This document shows positions 41,826 through 49,788 of a stretch of 64,000 bases of DNA, in pieces; position 1 is the stretch's first letter, and each line of letters opens with the position of its first letter. This stretch comes from Flavobacterium sp. GSB-24 (GTDB lineage Bacteria > Bacteroidota > Bacteroidia > Flavobacteriales > Flavobacteriaceae): positions 3,162,001-3,226,000 of the forward strand of contig NZ_AP027043.1 in the NCBI RefSeq assembly GCF_027924665.1. Reading direction: 5' to 3'. The position numbers were made by a program, and so were the translations under genes. A model generated the notes under the pieces. That model was not told the origin of the DNA and searched no databases. It worked only from the letters and a program-made list of their open reading frames with translations.

Positions 41826-44800
41826 TTAAGACATATCAGGTATATAAATATTAAACACAGAACCTTTGTCTTTTTCGCTGGAAACGGTAATGATACCTTT
41901 ATGGTTTTCAACGATTTTTTTCACGATGGCAAGACCAATTCCTGTTCCTCTATATTCACTTTCTGTATTCAGGCGCTGAAAAACTTCAAAGATTTTTTCT
42001 TTATAGACAAGATCAAAGCCAATTCCATTATCAGCAACTTGCAGATGATGATACATTTTATCTTTAAACTCAGCATTTGGCAGAGAACTTCCTTTTACCA
42101 ATTCTGACGATATTTCTACTCTTGGAGGAACTCCTTTTCTAGAAAATTTAAGCGCATTTTCTACCAAATTATGAAGCAGCTGTCTAAATTGGAACTGAAT
42201 CAAGGTAGCTTCTCCTAAATTATGATATTCTACTACTGCATTTTTTTCTTCAATTCGATCAGAGAAATCACTGATGACTTCTTCTGCAATTTCGTCAATA
42301 TTAACCGTTGTAAAAACGCGTTCTGCAGAATTAGCTCTAGAATAGGCGAGCAGGTCTTGTATTAAATTCTGCATCCTTTTGGCAGAAATCTCAATTCTGG
42401 CTAGATATGTTTTAGCATTTGCCGATATGTTTTGTTCATCTAAATCAGATAAACGGCTGGCAAACGTTTGTATTTTTCGCAAAGGTTCCTGAAGGTCATG
42501 GCTCGAAATATAAGCAAACGACTGTAGTTCGATATTCATGTTAACAAGATCTCTGTTTTTAAGTTCCAGCTGAGTAGTACGTTCAATAATCTGCTCTTCA
42601 AGCTGATTGGTGAAGTTTTTTTGATCTTCAATATCTGTACTTGAACCCACCCACATTTGAATATTTTCCTGTTCGTCCAATTGTGCAATAGCACGGCTCA
42701 ACTGCCATCTGTATTCACCATCATAACGTTTAAAACGGTGAATGAATAAAAAATCATTACCTGTTTTTACAGAATGCATCCAGAGTTTAACATTTTCTTC
42801 CCGATCGTCAGGATGTACAATTTGCAGCCATCCATTTTTATCGATTTCTTCTTTAGATAATCCAGAATACTTGTAAAAAGTTTCATTAAAATAATTTAGA
42901 TTTCCCAAAGTATCACTTGTCCAAATAAGCTGAGGCATAGAATCGGCCAGAAGTCTAAATTTTGCTTCATTCTTCATCAATACCTGCTGGCTGTTTTTCT
43001 CGTCAGTAATATCCATCAAAGTCCCGATCATCTTTGAAGGGTCTTTATTTTCATCAAAAAATATCCTGCCGTGGACTTTTATCCAGCTGATAGAATCATC
43101 TAATTTTTGAATACGTGCTTCGTATTTATAAATACCTGTTAAAAGTGCCTTTGCAAAAGCTTCTACTAAGATATGCTCGTCTTCGGGAAGCACTCGGCTT
43201 CGAATATCCTGATGTACTATTTTTGTTTTTTTTTCAAATCCAAAAATATCCAGGATTTTATCACTATAAATTAATTTTTTATTCTGAAGATCAAGATCCC
43301 AAGTCGCAATTTCTCCAATTTCGGCTGCTAATCTTGCTCTTTCTTCGGCAGTTTCTACTTTTTTTCTTGCTTTAACTTTAGACGTTACATCGTTAACAGT
43401 AACCATAACGCCAGAAGCCTGCCCATTTTTTTCAAGAAGCGAAGTATACTCATAATCCAAGTAGAATTTCTTTAGTTTCCCTTTAATATCAACATAAGCA
43501 ATCGCTTCGTTCTCTTGAATCGTTTTTCCATTAGCAATAACTTCATTTAACAATTCGGGATATTTTTGATTTTCCAATTCTGGGAAAACTTCCAATAAAG
43601 GCTTTCCAATTGTATCCTTTTCTTCTTTCTGCCAGATATTGCGCATCATCGAAATATTGGCCATTTCGATAATATGATCTTTACCTCTAAATATTGCCAT
43701 TGCAATTGGAGAATCCATTACAATATTTCGAAATGCTTTTTCGCTTTCCGTTAATAAATGTCTCGCTTTTACCTCTTCTGTAACTTCGTAGGCAACAATA
43801 ATAACACCTGTAATCGCATTTTCTTCTTTTAAGGGATAAAATACAAGATTAAAATAACCTAACTCCTGTTTGTTGTAACGATTTAAAGTAACAGGAAGTT
43901 CGTCTGTATAGTAAGGAACACCTGTTTCAAAAACGTTTTTTAGTAGTGGAAAAACAGTCTCTTTTGCTTCAGGAACAGAATCAAAAATTGGCCTGCCTAA
44001 TATATCTTCTTCATTTTTATCAATAATATGCAGATAAGTATCATTCGCCATTTCTACAACGAGATCTTTCCCTTTAAAAATTCCAATCCCGAGCGGAAGC
44101 TGTTTTACAATATTTCTAAAACGCTTTTCGCTCTCCTCAACAGCAGTGCGGGAAAGGACCTGCAGCGTTACATCATTGGCAATAGCCAGAATACCAGAAA
44201 TAGTACCATCGGCTTCTTTTAAAGCTTCATAAGTAACATTTATAAAATTAATTACCGGTTTTCCTTTTCGGTTTAGACTTACAGGAAGTTCGTTGGCGGT
44301 AAATTTTTCACCAGTAGTATAAACATTTTTCAGAATTTCTTCTAAACCCTGATTGGTCACTTCGGGAAGTGCCTTAAAAACAGGTTTATGAAGAACCTCT
44401 TCTTCTTTTCGCTCCCAAATTTCCAGCATCAATTTATTGGCAATTTCTATTGTATAATCTTCACCTCTAAAAATACACATCGCATTTGGAGCTTGAAGAA
44501 TGTTACTTAAATAGCGTTCGTTGCTTTCTTCAAGCCTTTTACGAATGTTTACTTTATCGGTAGTTTCGTTGCAAATTACAAGAACTCCATTTATTATTCC
44601 TTCATCATTTTTCACAGGGCTATAACTGAATGTCCAGTAAACATCTTCGATTTTGCCATTTCTGTAAATCGGAAGCAGCTGATCTTCATGCCAGGTAGCT
44701 TCTCCTTCAATAAGTACTTGATCCAGTAAAGGTTTAATAAAATGCCAGATTTCCGGCCATGAATCGGCGCCTTTTTCACCAAGGATTGAGGGATGTTTAC

Positions 44801-45029
44801 CATCGTTTCCTAGACTAGGACGATAGGCATCATTATAAAAACAAATATGATTTGGCCCCCAAAATAAAAACATGGGGAATTTGGAGTTTAATAAAATTCC
44901 TAAAGTAGTACGAAGACTTTGCGGCCAAGATGCTTCTGGTCCAACCTCAGTTTTACTCCAATCTTTGGCACGGGTAAGCTGTCCCATTTCTCCTCCATTG
45001 GCCAGAAATTCATAATTGTTAGTGTTCAT
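41826..45029 (-). CDS. Large multi-PAS sensor histidine kinase
   Basis: 1067 residues, no transmembrane segment, so a cytoplasmic kinase. At least five PAS-type domains: one near 25-160, three homologous tandem copies (about 170-290, 300-420, 425-545) each containing F-(R/K)-G-(E/K)-D...(I/V)E-(I/M)-A-N, then PAS/PAC blocks at about 560-690 and 690-810 (TDEKNSQ, YRWQLSRAIA). HisKA follows with H844 in ISSHDLQEPLRKIQTFASRL and HATPase_c (ENALKFS, DNGIGFD, GTGIGLAI). The SHDL-x-EPLRKI box is the same subtype as the kinase at 48545. Confidence 0.9.
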   Translation of the reverse strand: MNTNNYEFLANGGEMGQLTRAKDWSKTEVGPEASWPQSLRTTLGILLNSKFPMFLFWGPNHICFYNDAYRPSLGNDGKHPSILGEKGADSWPEIWHFIKPLLDQVLIEGEATWHEDQLLPIYRNGKIEDVYWTFSYSPVKNDEGIINGVLVICNETTDKVNIRKRLEESNERYLSNILQAPNAMCIFRGEDYTIEIANKLMLEIWERKEEEVLHKPVFKALPEVTNQGLEEILKNVYTTGEKFTANELPVSLNRKGKPVINFINVTYEALKEADGTISGILAIANDVTLQVLSRTAVEESEKRFRNIVKQLPLGIGIFKGKDLVVEMANDTYLHIIDKNEEDILGRPIFDSVPEAKETVFPLLKNVFETGVPYYTDELPVTLNRYNKQELGYFNLVFYPLKEENAITGVIIVAYEVTEEVKARHLLTESEKAFRNIVMDSPIAMAIFRGKDHIIEMANISMMRNIWQKEEKDTIGKPLLEVFPELENQKYPELLNEVIANGKTIQENEAIAYVDIKGKLKKFYLDYEYTSLLEKNGQASGVMVTVNDVTSKVKARKKVETAEERARLAAEIGEIATWDLDLQNKKLIYSDKILDIFGFEKKTKIVHQDIRSRVLPEDEHILVEAFAKALLTGIYKYEARIQKLDDSISWIKVHGRIFFDENKDPSKMIGTLMDITDEKNSQQVLMKNEAKFRLLADSMPQLIWTSDTLGNLNYFNETFYKYSGLSKEEIDKNGWLQIVHPDDREENVKLWMHSVKTGNDFLFIHRFKRYDGEYRWQLSRAIAQLDEQENIQMWVGSSTDIEDQKNFTNQLEEQIIERTTQLELKNRDLVNMNIELQSFAYISSHDLQEPLRKIQTFASRLSDLDEQNISANAKTYLARIEISAKRMQNLIQDLLAYSRANSAERVFTTVNIDEIAEEVISDFSDRIEEKNAVVEYHNLGEATLIQFQFRQLLHNLVENALKFSRKGVPPRVEISSELVKGSSLPNAEFKDKMYHHLQVADNGIGFDLVYKEKIFEVFQRLNTESEYRGTGIGLAIVKKIVENHKGIITVSSEKDKGSVFNIYIPDMS

Positions 45030-45241
45030 TAAATGTGGTATTTATTCTCTTATTAATAAACAGAGTTTTATTAATTTTTAAATGTAGTAATTCTTGCCTA
45101 AAGTTAGGCTTCGTTAAAATTAATAAAAAATAAATATTCAAAAAGTCTCATTTTTGAATGAGGCAAGATTAAAATCGTTTGAGTTAATTTTATCTGGTTT
45201 CAATACGGAAATTTGATAAAGAGATTAAAAATAAAAAAGCC

Positions 45242-45583
45242 ATGAAAAGAGAAGATTCAAAACACGAAACCGATTATATTAAAAGATATCAAGAAGAAGG
45301 ATATACAGTGAATTATTTATTTGAAAATGATCAATTAATAGATTCAGAAACTAAAACAGCATACAAACCAGAAGATATTTTTATTGTAGCCCACCATCGT
45401 TATGAAGGTATGAGCGATCCAGATGATATGTCTATCTTGTATGTTATTGAAACAAAAGACAACAGAAAAGGAACCCATTTATTAGGATACGGACCAACAG
45501 CTGACTTAGAAGAAGCTGAATTTTTTAAAGATATTCCGAAAGCTAATTATTCTAAAAATGCTGATATAAGCGAATTGACATAA
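45242..45583 (+). CDS. Hypothetical Bacteroidota protein
   Basis: 113 residues, acidic, no signal peptide. Visible pattern: YIKRYQEEGYTVNYLFENDQL, YKPEDIFIVAHHRYEGMSDPDDMSILYVIE and TKDNRKGTHLLGYGP (in pieces). Similar small proteins in this phylum are sometimes labelled phosphoribosylpyrophosphate synthetase; nothing here (no PRPP or ATP loop) supports that. Terminator at 45620-45665. It lies among stress genes. Confidence 0.6.
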   Translation: MKREDSKHETDYIKRYQEEGYTVNYLFENDQLIDSETKTAYKPEDIFIVAHHRYEGMSDPDDMSILYVIETKDNRKGTHLLGYGPTADLEEAEFFKDIPKANYSKNADISELT

Positions 45584-45619
45584 AAAGTAAAAATAGATTG
45601 GTATTTTTATTTTGCTGAT

Positions 45620-45665
45620 GAGCAGTTGTTCCAAATTTATTTGGGGCAGCTGCTTTTTTTTTTTG
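45620..45665 (+). terminator. Intrinsic terminator
   Basis: AGCAGTTGTTCC / GGGGCAGCTGCT (with G-T pairs) and a run of nine or ten T, downstream of the gene at 45242. Confidence 0.75.
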
Positions 45666-45853
45666 AGGTTCAAAAGTTTCGAGGTTCAGAGGGGCAAAGG
45701 TTATATTTAAAGAGACAAATTGTAGTAAGGGGCAAAGTAAACCTTTTAGCCTATAAAAAAAACCTCTGAACCTTTGCGACTTTGAACCTTTGTCCCTCTA
45801 AAAGAAATCTCTGAACCTTTGCAACTTTAAACCTTTGTCCCTCTCAAATAATA
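45666..45853. repeat. Iterated-word repeat, CCTTTG type, with 45-bp tandem units
   Basis: Two tandem 45-base units beginning CTCTGAACCTTTGC (45764-45808 and 45809-45853) follow GAGGTTC/GGCAAAGG words on the left. The words ACCTTTG and CTTTG recur every 8 bases. It matches the family at 21741-22030. Confidence 0.75.
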
Positions 45854-45913
45854 ATTATGAAATATCTCTCCAAAATTGTATAAAGATTTGACAGACAATA
45901 TAAACGAAATTTG
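45853..45913 (+). promoter_or_regulatory. Shared stress-type promoter, copy B
   Basis: A 32-base box starting AATTATGAAATATC and ending CCAAAATTGTATAAA (45853-45884), a 21-base spacer, then GAAATTTG (45906-45913). The start codon is 83 bases further. Same lengths as copy A. Confidence 0.6.
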
Positions 45914-45995
45914 GATTATAGAAATAAGATAAAAACCAAAGTTAGTTTTTGTACGTAAATAACTACTAACCGTTTTATTTAACCAAAATATTATA

Positions 45996-46820
45996 ATGAA
46001 AAAACTTTACATAAATACTGGAGGATTTGACGATGTCTTTAACAATCTTAAAGATAGTTTTGGCGGTGATCTATTGATCAGCGCAAACGAATATAAATTA
46101 ACATTCAAATCGAAATGGGCAACAGGAAGCATTTCAGGAGTTCGTTTTGAAAAAGAAATGACGTACTTAAATTTTGACTTAATGTTCAATCACGATGTCA
46201 ATTTAAGTATAGAATCAAATCCGTTATCACCGGTATTTTTTGTGTATTGTGAAAAAGGAAATGTAGTGCATAGTTTTGGTGCAAATGGAGAAATTAGATC
46301 TTTAAAGAAACAACAGTCTGGTATTATGAGTAATTCCTCAGTAATTAACAGCGTGTTGTATTTTAAAAGCCACCAGCACATTCAATTTTCATTGATTGGA
46401 ATGCCAACCAATATAGAAAGTAAAGTAACCGATTTCGATTTTACATCGCAGGTAAGAAAAATATTTACTCATGAATCTGGAAATTATATTTACATAGGTC
46501 CAGAAAATCAAAAGATAGGCGAGAAGTTCCAAGAACTTAAAACGATTCCACAGCAAGGCACAGTTCGTTATTTATTAATGAAGAGTATTTTGCGTGAAGT
46601 TTTAGAACTAGAGATAGCGCAGCATAGTTACAATTATTTAACTACGTTTCAGCCTATTTTGAACTTTGCCGTTAAACAATTAAGCGAAATTAAAAAATTG
46701 TCAAATTTGAAAACAATTATGGCGCCTGTATTATTTTTCAAAAGAAACCTGCAGCCTCGAACTTTAAAAGAAAGATACCATTTGACATTCAAACCATACA
46801 ACCAAAAATTAGCTAGCTAG
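45996..46820 (+). CDS. AraC-type sensor-domain protein lacking the HTH
   Basis: 274 residues. The N-terminal ~220 residues resemble the sensory part of a group of flavobacterial AraC regulators (NTGGFDDVFNNLKDSFGG, SKWATGSISGVRFEKEMTYLNFDL, FVYCEKGNVVHSFGANGEIR, KSILREVLELEIAQHSYN; from memory). In such proteins a double HTH of ~100 residues follows; here the protein ends about 40 residues after the position where the HTH would begin (FKRNLQPRTLKERYHLTFKPYNQ) and no second frame restores one. It may be an anti-activator, a small-molecule binder, or a decayed regulator. Promoter copy B precedes it. Confidence 0.6.
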   Translation: MKKLYINTGGFDDVFNNLKDSFGGDLLISANEYKLTFKSKWATGSISGVRFEKEMTYLNFDLMFNHDVNLSIESNPLSPVFFVYCEKGNVVHSFGANGEIRSLKKQQSGIMSNSSVINSVLYFKSHQHIQFSLIGMPTNIESKVTDFDFTSQVRKIFTHESGNYIYIGPENQKIGEKFQELKTIPQQGTVRYLLMKSILREVLELEIAQHSYNYLTTFQPILNFAVKQLSEIKKLSNLKTIMAPVLFFKRNLQPRTLKERYHLTFKPYNQKLAS

Positions 46821-46845
46821 TAAGCATACCATATTCTTCACTCTC

Positions 46846-46875
46846 AAAAAAACAGCTTTGTCGAGCTGTTTTTTT
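46846..46875 (+). terminator. Intrinsic terminator, bidirectional
   Basis: AAAAAAACAGCT - TTGTCG - AGCTGTTTTTTT between convergent genes. Confidence 0.85.
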
Positions 46876-46888
46876 CTTTTATAAAATC

Positions 46889-47149
46889 TTATTCTTTTTC
46901 ATAGTATATAATAAAATAAACCATAATTAGATTCAGGATCAGCGAAACGCTATTGGTAATAATAATTGCTAAATCGTTTTTCAAAATACCATAAACGACC
47001 CATACCGCGATTCCAAAAGTAAGTGTACCAAACATTTTAAGCGAAATTTCTTTTACTTTTTTAGTTTTCCAAACTTTTAAAATCTGCGGAATGGTTGCTA
47101 TAGTTACGCAAGTTCCAGCAAAAAGACCGATGATGTCTACGTAGTTCAT
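46889..47149 (-). CDS. SemiSWEET-type sugar transporter
   Basis: 86 residues with three hydrophobic helices: DIIGLFAGTCVTIATIPQILKVWKTKK, FGTLTFGIAVWVVYGILKNDL and IIITNSVSLILNLIMVYFIIYY (in pieces). The PQ motif of the MtN3/saliva family is at TIPQ. Such half-SWEETs form dimers that move small sugars or sugar-like solutes. The substrate is not known. Start is followed upstream by an iterated-word repeat. Confidence 0.88.
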   Translation of the reverse strand: MNYVDIIGLFAGTCVTIATIPQILKVWKTKKVKEISLKMFGTLTFGIAVWVVYGILKNDLAIIITNSVSLILNLIMVYFIIYYEKE

Positions 47150-47155
47150 TTTTTT

Positions 47156-47232
47156 TTAAGATTCTGAGGTTCTAAGTTGCTGAGGTTCTAAGTTTTTTTT
47201 AATTGAAAAACAATTAGAACTTGGTGACTTCT
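47156..47232. repeat. Iterated-word repeat, CTGAGGTT/CTAAG type
   Basis: TTCTGAGGTTCTAAG and TTGCTGAGGTTCTAAG repeat with an 8-base period; a shorter complementary AATTAGAACTTGG follows. It sits between the SemiSWEET and SDR genes. Confidence 0.65.
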
Positions 47233-47300
47233 TGTTTTTCCGAGATTAAAACAAATCCCACGTAAAAACTTTGTATGATTAATGATCTTCTAAAGGCAGA

Positions 47301-48149
47301 TTATCCTCCTACCAATTCACCTCCATTGATATGGATAAACTGGCCTGTAATATAACTGCTGTCTTCGCAGGCTAAGAATACATAAGCAGGCGCAACTTCA
47401 GAAGGTTGTCCGGCTCTTTCCATCGGATTGTCTTTTCCAAAATCGGATAATTTATCAAAACTGGCGACGATTAAAGGCGTCCAAATAGGACCAGGCGCAA
47501 CGCCGTTGACACGTATTTTCTTTTTGGCCAGCATGCTCGAAAGTGATCTCGTAAAACTTACAATTGCACCTTTTGTACTCGCGTAATCTGCCAGATGTTC
47601 GCTGCCGCGGAAAGCCGTTACAGATGTGGTATTAATTATGGTATCTCCTTCTTTTAAGAACGGAAGAGCTGCTTTTGTAATATAAAAATAAGGGTAAATA
47701 TTGGTTTCAAAAGTTTTATGCAGCTGAGATGCAGTTATCTTTTCCAATTCATTTTGAGGAAATTGTACTGCAGCATTATTTACTATAATATTAATATCCT
47801 TAAAAGTAGTCTGGCATTTTTTAATGGCTGCTTTGCAAAATTTTTCATCTTTCAAATCACCGCTTATCAAAAGGCATTGTTGTCCTTCCTTTTCAACCAT
47901 TTCTTTAGTTTCACGTGCATCTTTATCTTCCTTTAAATAAACTATGGCAATATTAGCACCTTCTCTGGCAAAATGTACAGCAACACTTCGGCCGATACCG
48001 CTGTCACCGCCAGTAATAAAAGCAGTTTTACCTAGCAATTTACCGCTTCCAACATAATTTTCTCTAATTATTTCTGGTTCAGGTTTCATCATGTGTTCAT
48101 TACCAGGAAGATTTTGTTTTTGTTCAGGGAATGTTTTTGTCTTTTTCAT
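47301..48149 (-). CDS. SDR-family oxidoreductase (YghA-like)
   Basis: 282 residues. NAD(P)-binding TGGDSGIGRSVA (T-G-x3-G-I-G), NNAAVQFP, catalytic Ser/Tyr/Lys in YASTKGAIVSFTR (YxxxK) with preceding NTTSVTA. A ~40-residue N-terminal extension (FPEQKQNLPGNEHMMKPEPE) is typical of the YghA/YhdG-like stress-associated subgroup. Substrate unknown; dehydrogenation or reduction of a small carbonyl/alcohol. Last gene of the stress gene region, - strand. Confidence 0.88.
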   Translation of the reverse strand: MKKTKTFPEQKQNLPGNEHMMKPEPEIIRENYVGSGKLLGKTAFITGGDSGIGRSVAVHFAREGANIAIVYLKEDKDARETKEMVEKEGQQCLLISGDLKDEKFCKAAIKKCQTTFKDINIIVNNAAVQFPQNELEKITASQLHKTFETNIYPYFYITKAALPFLKEGDTIINTTSVTAFRGSEHLADYASTKGAIVSFTRSLSSMLAKKKIRVNGVAPGPIWTPLIVASFDKLSDFGKDNPMERAGQPSEVAPAYVFLACEDSSYITGQFIHINGGELVGG

Positions 48150-48544
48150 GATTCTTCTTTTTTTTAGGCTGTTTTTTTGCTTATTAAAAGTAGTGCAGTG
48201 TTACAATTTCCTTTGTCTTAAAAGAAATTTTGTTTGCCCCAAAAGATAAAATAACGTGATCTTGTATGAAAATACGTTCATTCATTTTCAATATTTGAAA
48301 AATATAGCATTTATAAGGGCTTAAAGATCATAGTGAAACGGAAACAATAGAATCAAAGGTGGGAATTTTGTAACTAATTTCGATTTAGATAAAAAACCAT
48401 CTCATATTTTTTTTTATACATTTGAGATTTTACACATAAATTTTAATAGTTAGTTGTGCAATTCAATAAAAAAATAAGAAAATTTTTAAATTTCATTTTA
48501 AATTCAACAATTGTGATTCACAATAAATTTAGCTTCAAAACGGA
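48150..48544. other. Divergent intergenic region of 395 bases
   Basis: No ORF of note. AT-rich between an SDR gene (-) and the kinase operon (+). It holds a TACATTTG word (48417-48424, no TTG at -33), and the perfect palindrome TTGTGA-T-TCACAA (48511-48523) just before the operon. No repeats of the iterated-word type. Confidence 0.6.
48511..48523. promoter_or_regulatory. Perfect palindrome before the kinase operon
   Basis: TTGTGATTCACAA: 6-bp arms around a single T, 21 bases before the ATG at 48545. Its position fits an operator or a leader hairpin. Confidence 0.35.
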
Positions 48545-49759
48545 ATGGTATTAATTGTAGACGATATAAGGGCCAATATCATTGCCTTAAAGAAAACATT
48601 AGAGCTGCATAATATCGATGTCGATAGTGCCGAATCTGGAGAAGAAGCTTTAAAGAAAATATTAAAAACAGATTATTGTCTGATTATTATGGACGTTCAA
48701 ATGCCGGGACTCGACGGCTTTGAAGTGGTTAAAATTCTCTCTGGAAATAAACGCACAAAAGATATTCCTGTTATATTTCTTTCGGCACTTAATACCGAGA
48801 AAAAATATATTTTCAAAGGATATGAAACGGGAGCTGTAGAATATATTACAAAGCCAGTTGATTCTGATTTATTGATTTTAAAAGTAAAAACTTTTATTAA
48901 AATCTATGAGCAGCAAAATGAACTTAAAGCCATAAAAGACCTTCTCTCTAAAGAAATTAAAATTAGAAAAGAGGCGCAGGACAATCTTGAAATTAAAATT
49001 GCAGAAAGAACAAAAGAATTGGTTCAAAAAAATGAAGAATTAGAACTTCGTAATCACGAATTACAACAGTTTTCATGGGTTGTTTCACATGATTTAAACG
49101 AACCTATTCGCAAGATCCAGATTTTTATTAAAATTATAAAAGACCTTTATCTAAAAACCGACGATAAAGCAATCGATTATGTAAATCGAACAATAAAATC
49201 GGCCGAAAGGATGCAGACTTTGATTACAGATCTTTTGGCATACTCCAGACTTTCAGCTCAGGTAAAACCAGAAAAAACAGATCTCAATGAGGTTTTACAA
49301 GAAGTACTTTCAGATTTTGATTATCTGATAGAAAACAAAAATGCTGAAATAAAAACAAACGAACTTCCTACTGTAGATAGTATTCCAAGCCAGATGCGAC
49401 AGGTTTTTCAAAATTTGATTGGAAATGCCTTGAAATTTTCTGGAAGTGAGCAAAAACCAGTAATCGAAATTACCTCAGAAATAATACTCGAAAAATCATT
49501 TGACAGTGTAACCTCGCCAGATGGAAATTTTTGCAGAATCACGGTAAAAGACAACGGAATTGGGTTTGATGAAATTTATTTAGATAGAATTTTTATTATC
49601 TTTCAAAGTTTAAATGACCGCCAAACCTACGAAGGAACTGGAATTGGACTGGCAATCGCCAAGAAAATTATTGAAAAGCATAACGGATTAATTACCGCTA
49701 AAAGTAAACAAGGCGAGGGGGCAAGTTTTATAATTATACTTCCTTTAACTAGTAAATAA
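48545..49759 (+). CDS. Response regulator-histidine kinase fusion
   Basis: 404 residues: receiver domain (1-120) with D50 in LIIMDVQMPG and K in YITKPV, a short coiled coil (about 140-170), HisKA with H182 in VVSHDLNEPIRKIQIF, and HATPase_c (GNALKFS, DNGIGFD, GTGIGLAI). It has no transmembrane part. It starts an operon of signalling genes: its HisKA subtype (SHDL-x-EP-x-RKI) is shared with the PAS kinase at 41826. The ATG is the only start after an in-frame TAG at 48530. Confidence 0.9.
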   Translation: MVLIVDDIRANIIALKKTLELHNIDVDSAESGEEALKKILKTDYCLIIMDVQMPGLDGFEVVKILSGNKRTKDIPVIFLSALNTEKKYIFKGYETGAVEYITKPVDSDLLILKVKTFIKIYEQQNELKAIKDLLSKEIKIRKEAQDNLEIKIAERTKELVQKNEELELRNHELQQFSWVVSHDLNEPIRKIQIFIKIIKDLYLKTDDKAIDYVNRTIKSAERMQTLITDLLAYSRLSAQVKPEKTDLNEVLQEVLSDFDYLIENKNAEIKTNELPTVDSIPSQMRQVFQNLIGNALKFSGSEQKPVIEITSEIILEKSFDSVTSPDGNFCRITVKDNGIGFDEIYLDRIFIIFQSLNDRQTYEGTGIGLAIAKKIIEKHNGLITAKSKQGEGASFIIILPLTSK

Positions 49760-49788
49760 CCAAATAAACAAAATAGTACAGAATCTCT

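Larger units (their letters stand above)
45584..45995. other. Intergenic region of 412 bases
   Basis: No gene seen. In order: a terminator (45620-45665), an iterated-word repeat with 45-bp tandem units (45666-45853), the shared stress-type promoter copy B (45853-45913), and an AT-rich leader of 82 bases before the next start. Confidence 0.7.

Noticed and set aside
45242..45583. Phosphoribosylpyrophosphate synthetase
   Set aside because: Name sometimes given to such proteins, but 113 residues without a PRPP or ATP motif cannot be that enzyme.
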